64,000 nucleotides of DNA from Yamagishiella unicocca (Eukaryota; Chlorophyta; Chlorophyceae; Chlamydomonadales; Volvocaceae), in the NCBI GenBank assembly GCA_003116995.1, contig BDSL01000075.1, positions 481,918 through 545,917 of the forward strand. The letters run 5' to 3'. Both the position numbers and the translations under genes were made by a program. Of the stretch, positions 35,001-45,749 are shown in pieces. The notes under the pieces were generated by a model. It was not told the origin of the DNA and searched no databases. It saw only the letters and a list, made by a program, of their open reading frames with translations. How positions within the stretch are numbered: position 1 is the stretch's first letter; every line of letters begins with the position of its first letter.

Positions 35001-38000
35001 CGCCATCTATACCCATCTGCTGCGACTTAGAGCCGCCGTTTTCCGTCGCTTCTTTTCCCCCCTCCGTCACGTCCATGTCTGCGGTCTGGCCCGCGCCGGC
35101 TTTATCGCTGCCGGCCTCGTCGTTGAGGTTGTTCGCCGTCCCCTCCACGTCATCCTCGGCCCCCTCATGCACCACCGATGCGCGGCTGCGCTTGGCTGGC
35201 CTGTCGTCCTCCTTGGCAACCTGCGACCAGCCAGAGAACGGTGGCGGCACTGTCGGAGGAGGCATCCGTTCCGCAGTTTTCGAGGCGTCTCTTCAGCACG
35301 ACCTGGCCTCCACATCCAGTAGCCCCATCCCTGTTAGCTGGGGCGCCGCAGAAGTTAAATCTCTATAGTCCAGTTTCATTAGTTCCTTCACATTACTTTG
35401 TGCACTATCAGTCAACTGTTTATTACCAGCACTCACCCGCCCGGCTCCCTACCCATGAAAACCCGTAGGGTCCATTGCCACCGTAGCTTAAAAACAACGT
35501 GCCTTCCGATGCCTCCCCCCACCCTCTACGATACCTGCACGCAACCGCTCCCCTCCGCGCCGCTCCTCTGGACCACCACCTTCACCGCCCTCGGGTTGTC
35601 GGCCGTGGATTCGCGGAACCTCTTATACAACCCCTCACCTCACCTTCACAGTCGATAGCTCCAGCACAGAGTCGTCGCTGGCACCCGCCGCGCGCTTCGA
35701 GCCCGCCCCGCCAGAGCCCTCCGCGTGCAGCTGTGGCTGCTGCTGCTGCTGCTTAGCGCACGTCCCGCCTTCGGCTGCGCCCACGGACGGCCCCACCAGC
35801 CGCTCCAGCGCCGCTTCAATCTCAGCGGCGAGGGATGAGGAGGGCCGTGGCTTGGTGCCGCTGTCTTCGTCCTGCTCGTCCAGCCGCTGCCGTACATCCT
35901 CCAGCAGCTCCGCCAGTAGCCTGAGCGGCGGGCAGTGGTGCGCCGGGTGAAACACAGCGCCCAGGCAGCGATCAAGCATCAGCAGGGGGGTGAGGCTCAC
36001 TGTCGCCGCACTGCCATGCAGCCGGTGGGAGACGAGGAGGTGCTTGGCAGGAGAAGACCTCCCGTTGCGGCAGGGAACGATATTCGCCGGCGTCAGCTAG
36101 GGGTACGACATCAGCCGGAAGAGCCCCACGACGAGCGCGCGCGAGGAGAGCAAGCCGTCATCCTGGAGCCACTCACCCCTCCGCCTCGTCCTGTACGTCT
36201 CGTCCAACTACCAACAGCCGCTCAACGGCCTCAGCCGTGCCCTGAGCATCTTCCCTGTCACCACCCGTCGCTGCGCCGTACAACTGCAACCGCTGAAACG
36301 TGGCGGCGGCGGCACCGCCGCCGCTACCGCCGCCGTCGTCCGATATTCGCAGCGGGGTGATGCCTAGCTGGCGGCAGAGCGTGTGCAGGGCCGTAGCGCC
36401 CGCCGGCCATACCGCCGCCGGTGCGCCCTCGTCCGGCTCCACCAGGGGAAGCAACAACGACACAGCTCCGAAACCCGCCGGCTCGCCGACCGCAGTGGCC
36501 GCATCCCCAGTGGCCTCGTCGCCTGCTGCTGCTGCTGCTGACGACCCGGGGGGGAAGAGCTTCGCGATCCTTCCGCCGACCAGCTGCTGCGCCTCCAGCA
36601 GGGTCACCTTGATGCCGTTGCGCTGCGAGCCAGAGCGCGGGTGCGAGTGCGAATGCGGGTTGGGGGCGTGGGGGGGAGTGCCACCAAGGCGGATGGGGGC
36701 CGGAGTCCTCACGATTGGTTACCCCACGATTGGTTACCCCACGATGCCCCGTACCGGAACCAACCCACCACCAATCCCTTGCTTCGCCCCTAGAACGTCA
36801 CAACACCCCATAGAGGCCAAGGTTCACCAACCGCCCTACAACGTCACAACACCCCACAACGGCTCCAGCCGAGCCACCCACCCACCCAGTCCTCACCTGC
36901 AGCATGTTGGCCGCAGACAGCCCCGCTAGGCCCGCGCCCACCACCACCACGTGCGGGGGCTCCTTCGCCGGGGGCTGCTGCGGCTGCTTCTTGCCCGCCT
37001 TGTCCCCCTTCCGCCCCTTCAGCGCCTCGCCGGCACCAGCCCGCTCTCCATCCTTGCCGCCCTCCTCCTCGTCGTCGCTGGGTGGCAGAGGCTCCAGGGA
37101 GTCGCGCTCGCCCTGGTTCTCCACGACGTACATCACGTGCTTCCGTACGAGCGCCCTGTACGGCGCCATGCTGCAGCCGAGCTCCCCCTCCAGCTGCGCC
37201 CGGATCTTCTTCTCGGTCATGACCTGGGGGAGTTGGCGGTGGGTTTGTGCGAGTGTCTCATGGGTAGGAAGCGTAGCTGTCCTGGCGGACATGTATCCAA
37301 AAACACGTTATTTGCTGCGCGTCCGGGGCACGTCCGCCGTGTCTATGGGGTAACGCATGGGGCATCTGGGCTGGCCATGGCGGTCGGGTGGCGGTGGTGT
37401 GCCACGGTGTAGGCGTGTACGGCATTAGGTCTAAGAGTCTGCGTATGGTGCCGGGTATCGTGCGGAATCACCCCTAGCTCCCATCGCCCTTTCCCCTCTG
37501 CCTCCATTCCGCAGCGCCCCCCTCCAGCCCTGCCGCACCACGGCGTTGGGCCGCAATGACCCCCACCCACCCGACCACGAACTCCTCCCAGTGGTTAGAC
37601 ATCGAGCTGTTGCTCCCCAGCTATTGCTCCCCAGCACGGGCCTCAGCACAATCCTCAGCACGGGCCTCAGCACGAGGGCTTCCGACCCGCCTGACCCACA
37701 TGACGAAAACTCACCGTGAAGTCCGCGACACGCAGTATGGCGTACAGTCGCTCCACTATCTCTGCTTTGCTGGGCTTCTTGGGCGCGCCCTCCTCCTCAG
37801 CCGCCACCTCCGCTGCGGCTGCTGCGGGCTCGAGTTCAGGCTCTGCAGGCAGGGGCGGCACTGGGTGGGTCGCTGCGGGTCCGGCCGTCTGCTAGGACTG
37901 CCTGCAATCGCCTATCTATGCGGCAACCCTGGGGAGCTGCCTCTGCACCGCACAACCCCCCCACCTGGCGGCCGCTGCGCCACGCCGAAGTTGATGGCTC

Positions 38001-38397
38001 CATGCTCCTGTAAGAAGTCGAACGCTGGTTGCAACATGCCCGATAGCTCCTCGGGCCACCCGTCTGTGGCATTGGTGCCGCGAGAGCGGGGAGAGGGGTG
38101 GGCTGAGCCAACTGCCGCAGCGCGGTATGTGGCTCTGGAGGCGGAGGGCCGCTGCCAGGCAGAGGTATAGCTACGGACGCCGTAAGTGTGCATACCTTTC
38201 AAGGCGTCGGCTGAGAGGAGAACGCTGCAGTTAGCGTTCCATTTGCCCAGAATTCTCCGCCTGCGCAATGGTTGGGTCAAGGCTCCCGGTCAAGCCTCGA
38301 AAGTCATATCGTCTCTGTGTAGCTGATCTTACTTGGTCTCTTTGTACAGATCGAGCTTTCCATTGAAGGCGCGGGCTTCCTCCAGCGTGAGTGCCAT
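26072..38397 (-). CDS. LSD1/KDM1-like amine oxidase fused to TFIIS-N-like and SRI domains
   Basis: Twenty-two exons, all in phase, 1,711 residues. Complement exons: 38333-38397, 38196-38224, 37965-38063, 37715-37842, 36897-37223, 36177-36622, 35644-35920, 34876-35220, 34111-34417, 33269-33636, 32567-32900, 31902-32224, 30979-31490, 30603-30691, 30057-30136, 29633-29707, 28866-29166, 28204-28554, 27848-28002, 27265-27430, 26955-27022, 26072-26362. Domains: partial SWIRM (LQEHGAINFGVA, about 45-60); DEK_C-like (about 85-145); FAD-binding VVVVGAGLAGLSAANML (198-215) and LVGGR (230-234); C-terminal oxidase motif RLFFAGGEHT (about 901-911); acidic/basic tract (1017-1186); TFIIS-N-like region with LANDGQVLTWLHDWLL (to about 1368); coiled coil (1490-1537); SRI-like AGKITTSGYRLILDKATRKV with KIGKLVEQYV (about 1595-1685). 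The LSD1 catalytic-lysine region reads RVAGGCAVSLSVEL, without Lys. SRI domains bind phosphorylated RNA polymerase II tails, so a transcribing-chromatin role is inferred. Two genes instead of one is the main alternative, with the break between exons 12 and 13. Confidence 0.72.
29251..29385. repeat. 24-bp TG-rich minisatellite in an intron
   Basis: About five copies of TGTGTGTGGATGTGAGTGTG followed by AATC or variants. They lie in the intron between exons 16 and 17 of the KDM1-like gene. Confidence 0.85.
31661..31792. repeat. C-rich CCTAGG-containing minisatellite in an intron
   Basis: Repeated CCTAGGACGCCCC and CACTAGGGCGTCACCC units, about eight irregular copies. They sit in the intron between exons 12 and 13 of the KDM1-like gene, exactly at the junction between the oxidase and the Pol II-type modules. 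Confidence 0.85.
32457..32545. repeat. CTG/CTA trinucleotide tract
   Basis: TACTGCTGCTACTGC-type repeats in the intron between exons 11 and 12 of the KDM1-like gene. Confidence 0.85.
33841..33900. repeat. 10-bp tandem repeat (CTGTGGCCTC)
   Basis: About six copies of CTGTGGCCTC, one with an inserted CTG, in the intron between exons 9 and 10 of the KDM1-like gene. Confidence 0.85.
33948..34070 (+). repeat. Dispersed C-rich intronic motif, two copies
   Basis: ATCCTGTCCTTGTCGCGTCA, then ACGTTTTTTATGCCACCCC, starts near 33950. A weaker copy with ATATCGTGTGACC lies near 34048. They match the 6571-6825 cluster but here run opposite to the host gene. A minus-strand copy (CATGTCGTGTTAACC) is at about 33160-33176. 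Confidence 0.6.
34589..34686. repeat. 33-bp minisatellite, three copies
   Basis: Units start at 34589, 34622 and 34655 with GGGGTTGYAAGGGAAACACT or a one-base variant. They lie in the intron between exons 8 and 9 of the KDM1-like gene. Confidence 0.85.
36712..36745. repeat. 15-bp direct repeat (ACGATTGGTTACCCC)
   Basis: Two full copies plus a partial third, in the intron between exons 5 and 6 of the KDM1-like gene. Confidence 0.8.
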
Positions 38398-39925
38398 GGT
38401 TGAAACCTTTTTGACAATGCTGAAGTCGGCACCTTTGAGGACCGTTTATCGACGTCCGACGCAAGTCATTCTATGGAGATGAAGCGTTTGCCACCGCCTA
38501 GCTAATGCCGAATCAAATGTGTCGCTTCGGATGGCCGAAGGATACGGAGCCTCAACGTTGGTGCCAAAACCAGCAACTCAATTGCAATGATTTCCCAAGT
38601 TCATACCCGTGATGTGTGGTGAATGTTGCAGCGCGGCCCTTTCACAGCGCACAACTGCACATAGATGTGGAGGTTGTACTTCTGTACGGGATTCGGGCAC
38701 ACGTCCGAAAGCCTTCAAGCCATAAGTCTCCAAGACAAGACAGACAAATGCACCGTAGGAGGAAGCGTGTTACAAGTCAGGGGCTGCCGCGCTTCCCGCC
38801 ACACCACCAAACATAACCCGACGGACAGCGGGGTTGGCGGGGGGCCGTCGGTGCCAACCCCCTTGCCGGTATAAACGCTTTAGGCACGTCATTCAAGTTG
38901 TCAGAATGCTCGTGCCCCGGTACGGCCCAAGCAGTGCACTGCCATGGGCAATCCCCCTCCCCATGAGCATAAAAATTGCGGATGTGTCCGCGGCATGGGT
39001 GGGATCTCACCCAAAAAGAATACCACAGTAGATCCTTCTCCCAAAAAGACGACAGCGGCTTTGATGCGATTTCCGAGGACAGCACCAAAAAAACGACCAT
39101 TCACTAGCTCGCGAACGAAGAAGGACCACAAAGCGGCGCAGTACTCAAAAGTGAATATTAAGCACTGGGCAAGTCCAGTGAATTGTCACAAGCATTAGCG
39201 CAGGTCTCACGCACCAGATCCAGTTCAAGAGTCACAAGCGACAGCACAGGACTCACCAGATCCGATTACACCGTCATAAGCGTCAGCGCAGAACTCTGGA
39301 CGACATCTCAACTGCCACAGGCAGTTGCACAGGTTGAGACCAACATTACAGCAAATATTTAACCGCAGTTTCTCAGGACAAGAGTGCAAAAGCCTTGAAA
39401 AAGGAAAGAAGACGGCAGCAGAACGGGCTATGGCTTGACAGCGATGGTTTGTTTCCGTCATCATGAATACTGAAGTGGGGTGCAGCGGCCAACCTTCCGG
39501 ACACCCAAGCTACCAGCCCCCCCCATGACCTTGCAGCAAAAGCCGATCAACACCCTAGCCTCGCTGCCCACTGGTAGAAAAGAGATGCCACCCCACAGCC
39601 ACGAGCGGTAAGATGGTCAGACACGCCCCACGTTTACCTACCACATGCCAACAGGCGGCTATTCCAGGACGAAAACAAGTTACATCGTCGTATCGAATCT
39701 TTGTACAGCCTGAAGAAGCCTGAAGAAACATTTGTATACAGCCTGAAGAAGCACAGCGGCTCAAACACGCCTGCATGCAACGCACGACCCTTGAAACTCC
39801 GCTCGCACCCACAGAGACACACACATACACGCACACAGCCGAGGGCGCCTCACCTCCCCGCAGGGCAGGCCCCTCCCCCATCCTGACTCCGCATCCACTG
39901 CTGCACCCTACCGTACCCTAAAACC
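38398..39925. other. Intergenic region upstream of the KDM1-like gene
   Basis: It should hold the promoter of the minus-strand KDM1-like gene and the 3' flank of the next minus-strand gene. Composition is about half GC. A TTACA at 39680-39684 is a plausible poly(A) motif for the upstream gene. No coding signal seen. Confidence 0.5.
39680..39684 (-). other. TGTAA polyadenylation motif (minus strand)
   Basis: TTACA on the plus strand, about 245 bases beyond the stop at 39926-39928. Confidence 0.45.
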
Positions 39926-39929
39926 CTAA
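39916..39929 (-). repeat. Short telomere-like motif over a stop codon
   Basis: CCCTAAAACCCTAA, nearly two units of the TTTTAGGG repeat of Chlamydomonas telomeres, overlaps the stop codon of the membrane protein gene. Too short to be an interstitial telomere array. Confidence 0.4.
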
Positions 39930-42900
39930 GACGGAGACGCCGGCTGGCCGCCCGCCGCTGCCGAGCTACCCCTCTTGGCGCCTCCCTGACCCATCTCACC
40001 GCTGCCATGCCCGCTCGCCTGCTGCACCAAAGCAGCCAACGCCAGGTCGTCTCCATACAGCGACTTGCCCCGAGCCACCGGCAGCCTCTCCAACTGCCCT
40101 TCGGCAGCCGCATCTCCGCTGCGCGACCCACGGGTCTCGTTGGCGGCAACCACCGCGCCCCACGCCCCGCCCGGCGGGTAGTGCACGCCCAGCGACGGCG
40201 ACACGGAAGCTTGAGACACCAAGCTGCCGGACCTCGAGGTACCGTGCACCGGCGACGGCACCACAACCCTCCGCTGCACCGGCAAAGGACGCGCCACCTT
40301 CTCCTGCGCCGCCGGAGCCGCCTCCGCCGGCCTGCGGCTGGGCGCCGGGCCGCCTGCCACCAGCACGGCGCTGTTGGTCCGCAAGGTGCTGTTGAGTGCC
40401 TCACCGGCCATGTCGTTCAGGTCGCTCGTGCGACGAGAGGCGCCGCTCTCGCTGCTGGAGGCATGGCCGTCGCCGCTGCTGCCGCCGCCGCCACCGCCGC
40501 TGGCGGGCGGGTTGGGCAGAAAGGGCGACAGTGGCGAGACGGCGGCCAGGGTGATGCGACTGTTGGCTGATAGCGGCATGGTCGCCTCCGGGCTCAGGCT
40601 GAGGCAGCCATCCTCGCCCCCCGTGACACGGCCCCTGCCCAGCCAGTTGTCATCGTCGGCAAACTGGGTCCAACCGGACCTGACGGACAGCGGCAATGGC
40701 GACTCATCGACGCCGTACCCGTCCACTACTGACGGCTCCGCCGCCGCCGCCGCGGCGGCTGCGCCGCCCTGCAGGTCCAGCGGCGGCGGTAGCGGCGGCG
40801 CGTGCTGCTGCTTGAAAGGGGTCTGCATCAGCGGCATCAGCGGCGGCTTGCGGGCGGCCTCGAGCTCCCCGTGCTCCACCTCCTCTTCAGCCTCCCGCAG
40901 CGCCGCGAGCTTCGTGGGGGCGATCTGGTGCAGCCACGCCGAGGAGCCGGCGAAATCGCCGCCGTATCCGGGAGCTGCCGCCGGATGGCTTTGAGGCGGG
41001 GCCTGAGGTTGTGCCACACAGGCGGCGCGGGGAGGCGGTGACCCAATTGACCCAAGCGGCGCCGCCATGTTCTCGGGCAGCCGGCCGCCAAGGAATCCAT
41101 CGTCAGCGGTAAGGGCCGGCGGCGCCGGCGGCGGCGCCGCCGCCGGCGCCGCGGGGGCGCACTCCGTTACCGGCTCGCTTGCCACTGCGTCGAAGGCGCT
41201 CGCGAGCAGCGACGACGCGGGCAGCCCCGCGCCGCCAACGGTGGGCGCTCGGCTGCCGGCGCCGCCTGCGGTTGTCGTACGGCTGTTGGAGGGGGTCGTT
41301 GACACGTGGTCGAACACGATTCCGGGGCGGTTGCGCCGGCTGGAGTTGCGCTGGTTGAGAGCCTCCACGGACGCCTGCGCCAGGCTGGGCGGGTAGCGCT
41401 CGTCGCCGCCGCCCTGACGGCCCCCGCCACCCGCGCTGGCGGTGTGCGGGGCGGAGGTGGCCGTGTCGTCCATGTCAGACCGCTTCCAGCCACCCTGTGT
41501 ACGTGTGTTGTGTGTGGGGGGGGGGGGCCGAGGGTGGCGGGGGGCAAAGGTGAGAGGGCCGGGATGAGGTGGCGTGCAAGGGGGATGCTGTAACTTGGCG
41601 TGCAAGGGGGATGCTGTAACTCTGGCGCAACATCATGATCGTGTCGGTCGTCGGCACACGGCCAGCTACCCCGACCAAATCTCCGCCCCACCACCATCCA
41701 TTCTCCGCCTCACACACAGCCTTCTGCCCCTTCGCGCCCTCCTCCCCGCGCACCCCTCCTTCCCCCCCCCCCAGTCCCACCACACGTACCACACCCCACC
41801 CCGCGCAGCCCCCCCTTCCGTCCCCCTCCCCACAGCCCCACCACACGTACCCTCAGCATATGCATTGAAGAGCTCTCCGCCAGCGACACCGCCGGCGACG
41901 ACGTCACAGACGCCGGCATCTTGCTCCACACGATGCCGCTCTGCTGCGCGGCGAGCGACAGCAGCGGCAGGCGGTCCGAAAACACGCTGACACCGCCGCC
42001 GCCTCCGACAGTATTCGCGCGGCCGCTGCGGGCGCTGAGCCCCTTGGCCCCGTTCGCACCGGCGGCCGCGTCACCCGCCGCCAGCTGCGCCGCCACAGCT
42101 TCTGCGGGGCCATCGTCGGCGCCGTTCAGCCAGCGGAGCAGCATGGAGGACTTGGACAGCGGGGGTCCCATGTTGGTGGCGGCCGGCTCGTAGGAATCCG
42201 CCATCTGGACCTCGGCGGAGGGCTCCACGCGGGCAGAGCGGGACACCTGGCGTGGCGTGGCGGGTGCGGTGGCGGGGGGCAGTGGTGGGTCGAGCGGGTG
42301 GTGGTGGTGGCGATGGTGGGTGGGTGAGTGGCGCCAAGGAGGGGAGGGTGGAGGCGTGGGACTGGACTGGTTCCCCACTGTTCGTGGGACTGCCGGCGCA
42401 GTTGTTGCCATGAGCGGCAGAGGGTACCATTCACAAGCAAAAGAGCACCCTCCGTCTGCCCCACACAAACACGGCCTATGTCATGTGCATGTGTTTCCTC
42501 TTTCCTCCCTCACCCACCGACCCACCTGCAGGTGCTTGTCCTTCATGTCCTTGCCGGTCCGCAGCGAGCTCCTGTGCGATCCCAGCAGGCTCGCAAAGCC
42601 GCCGCCGGTGCTCCGGCCGCGGCTCGACTGCTTGTAGTCGGCAGCCGAGGTGGGGGAGGTGTCGTACACGGCAGCGTCGGCGTCCGTCTCAAAGGGGAGG
42701 GTCGTGGAGGACACGTCCAGCTGGAACCCGGAGCCGGCGCCGCCACCACCGCCACCCCTGGTCATGGCCGCCCGGTCGGCGGCGGATGCGTCCGGAAGAG
42801 GCTCATGCGGAGTCTGGTCCGCTGCCTCTACGTCAGTAGTCTTGGCCCTGTTGCGGGTGGAGAGGTTGGACAGGGAGGCGGTGCGCGCAGCGGGGAGGGC

Positions 42901-44607
42901 AGGTCAGGACGGCGACGGTTGACTTCCGGTGACGGTTGGCTTCCGGTGACGGTTGGCTTCCGGTGACGGTTGGCTTCCAGGGGACTCGGTGCGTTAGTGT
43001 GCCAAGCCGTGGTGCGGTTTCAACGGAAAAGGCGGTTCCATTTCCAGGCGTCGCCCGCCGGCGCCCCTGAGTCAGTCACATCTCACACCACCCGTCCGTT
43101 CTTCCGACATCAGCCGTTGGCTGCGACGGCAGGACCGATAGAGCGCCAAGTGGCATCGCAATGCGTTAAACTCGCGCGGGGCGGGGGTCCCCTCCAGCTG
43201 CCGCGCTCGTGTTGCCGCCCCCTGTCGCCGCCATGCCACGTCATGCTTCTAGCAGACACGCGCGCAACTTCATACTGGCGCGACGCTCGCCGCAAGGCTC
43301 GCAAAACCACGCCCTCCACAAGGCTCGCAAAACCACGGACTGCCGCATTCTCCCCCCCCCCCACAAACCCTAAACCCCGCCACAAGACTCACAAAACCAC
43401 GCCCTCCACAAGGCTCGCAAAACCACGCCCTCCACAATGCTCGCAAAACCACGGACTGCCGCATTCTCCCCCCCCCCACACACAAACCCTAAACCCCGCC
43501 ACAAGACTCACAAAACCACGCCCTCCACAATGCTCGCAAAACCACGCCCGCCACAATGCTCGCAAACCCACACCCGCCACAAGGCTCGCAAACCCACGCC
43601 CGCCACAAGGCTCGCAAAACCACGCCCGCCACAAGGCTCGCAAAACCACGCCCGCCACAAGGCTCGCAAAACCACGCCCGCCACAAGGCTCGCAAAACCA
43701 CGCCCGCCACAAGGCTCGCAAAACCACGGACTGCCGCATTCTCCCCCCACACACACACACATGAAGGCGCCAACTGCATCTGACACACATGACGACCAGG
43801 ACACATCCGCGGCAGCATCACGTAATGCACTCGCCGCTCCGGCTGGTGACATCTTTTGGTCCCACCTGCTTTTCAGCACGTGCCCGACCCTCATTTGTGA
43901 AGTTGTCATCACCCCGACCTTAAGCCTCATCCTCGCCCCGGTGGGCGTGCTGCACCAGGCCATGACATCTGTTGCCGCCCGCCCGCCCACCGACCCACCA
44001 GGTGACGTCGCCGGTCTGGCGCGACGCGCGCCATAGGCAGCGCGCGATGAGCGCCAGCAGCAAGATGAGCAGGGCACCGAAGACACTGCTGAGCACTATA
44101 CCCGCAATCGGACCACCGCTGAGTTCCATGGCTGCGCGGGGGCGGCAATAAGAAGGACTTAAAGAGGGAGCGCATTAGGGGGGTGACCGGCCGCGGCGGG
44201 AAGGAGACGCGTGGGGCATGGCCAATGACGCGTATGGGCGTAAGCGTAGCTGATGTGTGGCACTGCAAAGCCGTTAGCCTACTGTTAACCGTTAATGACC
44301 GACGCGGACAGGCGGACATAATGTGTGATGGCAGGCAGCCCCATGGGTCCGGCAAAGAAAGATGTTGGGCATCAGTGCTGGTAGCTGGTTCTCAAAAAAA
44401 TGTTAACGGCCAGAATCGTGTGATCAAATTCCAACGGCTGCAAAAACATGCGCGGAGAGGTGGCATCAGTGCCGCGACCCATATGGCTAGACAAAGAGGT
44501 GAATTGTACTGACCGGCAGCCATGTCCGGGCTAGTAAGTAGTAATGTGCATCCCAACGCGACCGCAGCTGCCTGCAGGTGTGGCGGTTGCTGCCCTGGCT
44601 TCCGCAT
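39926..44607 (-). CDS. Single-pass membrane protein with long low-complexity cytosolic tail
   Basis: Complement exons: 44514-44607, 43999-44131, 42526-42847, 41851-42246 and 39926-41494, in phase, 837 residues. The first exon, MRKPGQQPPHLQAAAVALGC then TLLL, resembles a signal peptide. The second starts at a strong acceptor (pyrimidine tract, GCGCAG) directly before MELSGGPIAG. It encodes a clear membrane helix, IVLSSVFGALLILLLALIAR, followed by basic CLWRASR, which suggests the remainder is cytosolic. If the first exon is wrong, translation starts at 44129 and the protein has 805 residues. The rest is Ser/Pro/Gly/Ala-rich disorder with a few ordered patches (APTKLAALREAEEEVEHGEL; VRSGWTQFADDDNWLGRGRV; KSLYGDDLALAALVQQ). 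I recognise no domain. The ectodomain would be almost absent, which is unusual. The membrane helix is certain; the function is unknown. Confidence 0.62.
41571..41622. repeat. 26-bp tandem duplication in an intron
   Basis: GGCGTGCAAGGGGGATGCTG continues TAACTT or TAACTC in two adjacent copies. It lies between exons 4 and 5 of the membrane protein gene. Confidence 0.85.
42914..42979. repeat. 17-bp minisatellite, four copies
   Basis: GACGGTTGGCTTCCGGT repeats at 42914 (one variant base), 42931, 42948 and 42965, in the large intron of the membrane protein gene. Confidence 0.9.
43290..43745. repeat. Minisatellite of about 26 bp, roughly 13 copies, in an intron
   Basis: Unit AAGGCTCGCAAAACCACGCC then CGCCAC or CTCCAC. 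It is embedded in a higher-order pattern with GACTGCCGCATTCTCCCC and AAACCCTAAACCCCGCCAC blocks. It fills much of the 1.15-kb intron after the membrane-helix exon and creates long spurious frames on both strands. Confidence 0.9.
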
Positions 44608-45749
44608 CGTGCCAGCTATGAAGGGACCTGACAGAGGGACGAAAACACTTCATGAGACAGGAGCTCCGTTGTATTTGAATCTTATACTCGTTCCTTGACT
44701 GGTTGGGCAAGTGCAGCGACACAACTGATGGCACCAGCCAAGAAAGGTATGGTAACACCCCGAGGCCAATATCTACAATTAGTTCCCTGCGTTGGAAGCA
44801 CTCACCTGAATGATAAAGGTCGTGCTACGTGCTCCTGAATCAGCGAGCTACAGGCAAACCCCTTGCTGGCAAGCACAGGGCGCGCACAGCAGTCGAATCA
44901 TCGGATCGGACACTAGAATAGCAAGTCTTGGTATGGCAGAATGCAAATAGCCGACGATGTGCTGGGCCGGAGACTACCCAGATAGCGTTGGGAGAGATTC
45001 GCAGTTGCTCAAGCCCCGGTGCCAATAGAAAACTGCAGAATCTTTGCCAGCTGCGGTAAATGGGCCACTACCCTTCTGTGTGATATAGGGTTGGGCCTCA
45101 GTGATGAGAGTAACCAGGGAAGTGACTTTGTGTACGACAACACCCGTCGTGAAATGACGTTCGCTATATGATCATGCTTTCAGTACCACATTTTTATGCA
45201 TAGAAGCGACCACGCGATCCTCACATTATCAGAATTATACCTGAGCTCCTGCGCTGCAACTCAACCGCTTAGCTGGATTTTACCTCTAGGACGGACCCGC
45301 AACGCTAAAGTGTAAAATTTAGGATGGCGTGCACTTTCCGAGCCCAACCTGTGAGTCCTGCACTTAGGGTAATGGGGTGTTTTGAAATGTCGACCGAAGT
45401 TGACCGGACGGGGGGGGATGTGCACTCAAGTTGTAGTCATGGTTTCCACACCTGCCTTGCTGTTTGTATTATGTCCGTGAGGCCTTAGCATCAGATAAGG
45501 CATTGCGAGCGGCCTTGCTTGGGCCATGCGACTGCGTCACCGAGCCTGATCGCACTGCGAACGGTAATAGCACAGATGGCCATGTACGCCACCTGCAGCA
45601 GTGGAAGCAGTATCGTAAAGCTTTCAGTTGTTTCGGCTCGAGCGGCGCACCAAGACCCATTTATTTATACGTCCCGAGCAGCCTCGTTTAACATACGTGC
45701 GGCATTAAAAAGCTCAATTACCCTTTAATGACCATTTCCGTGCTTCATC
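44608..45749. other. Divergent intergenic region
   Basis: Lower-GC DNA between the minus-strand membrane protein gene and the plus-strand repeat protein. It should hold both promoters. No coding signal seen. Confidence 0.5.

Noticed and set aside
43389..43830. Cys/Gly/Trp-rich repeat protein (GGRGFASLVAGVVLRALWRA) on the minus strand
   Set aside because: It is a translation of the intronic 26-bp minisatellite, seen in several frames.
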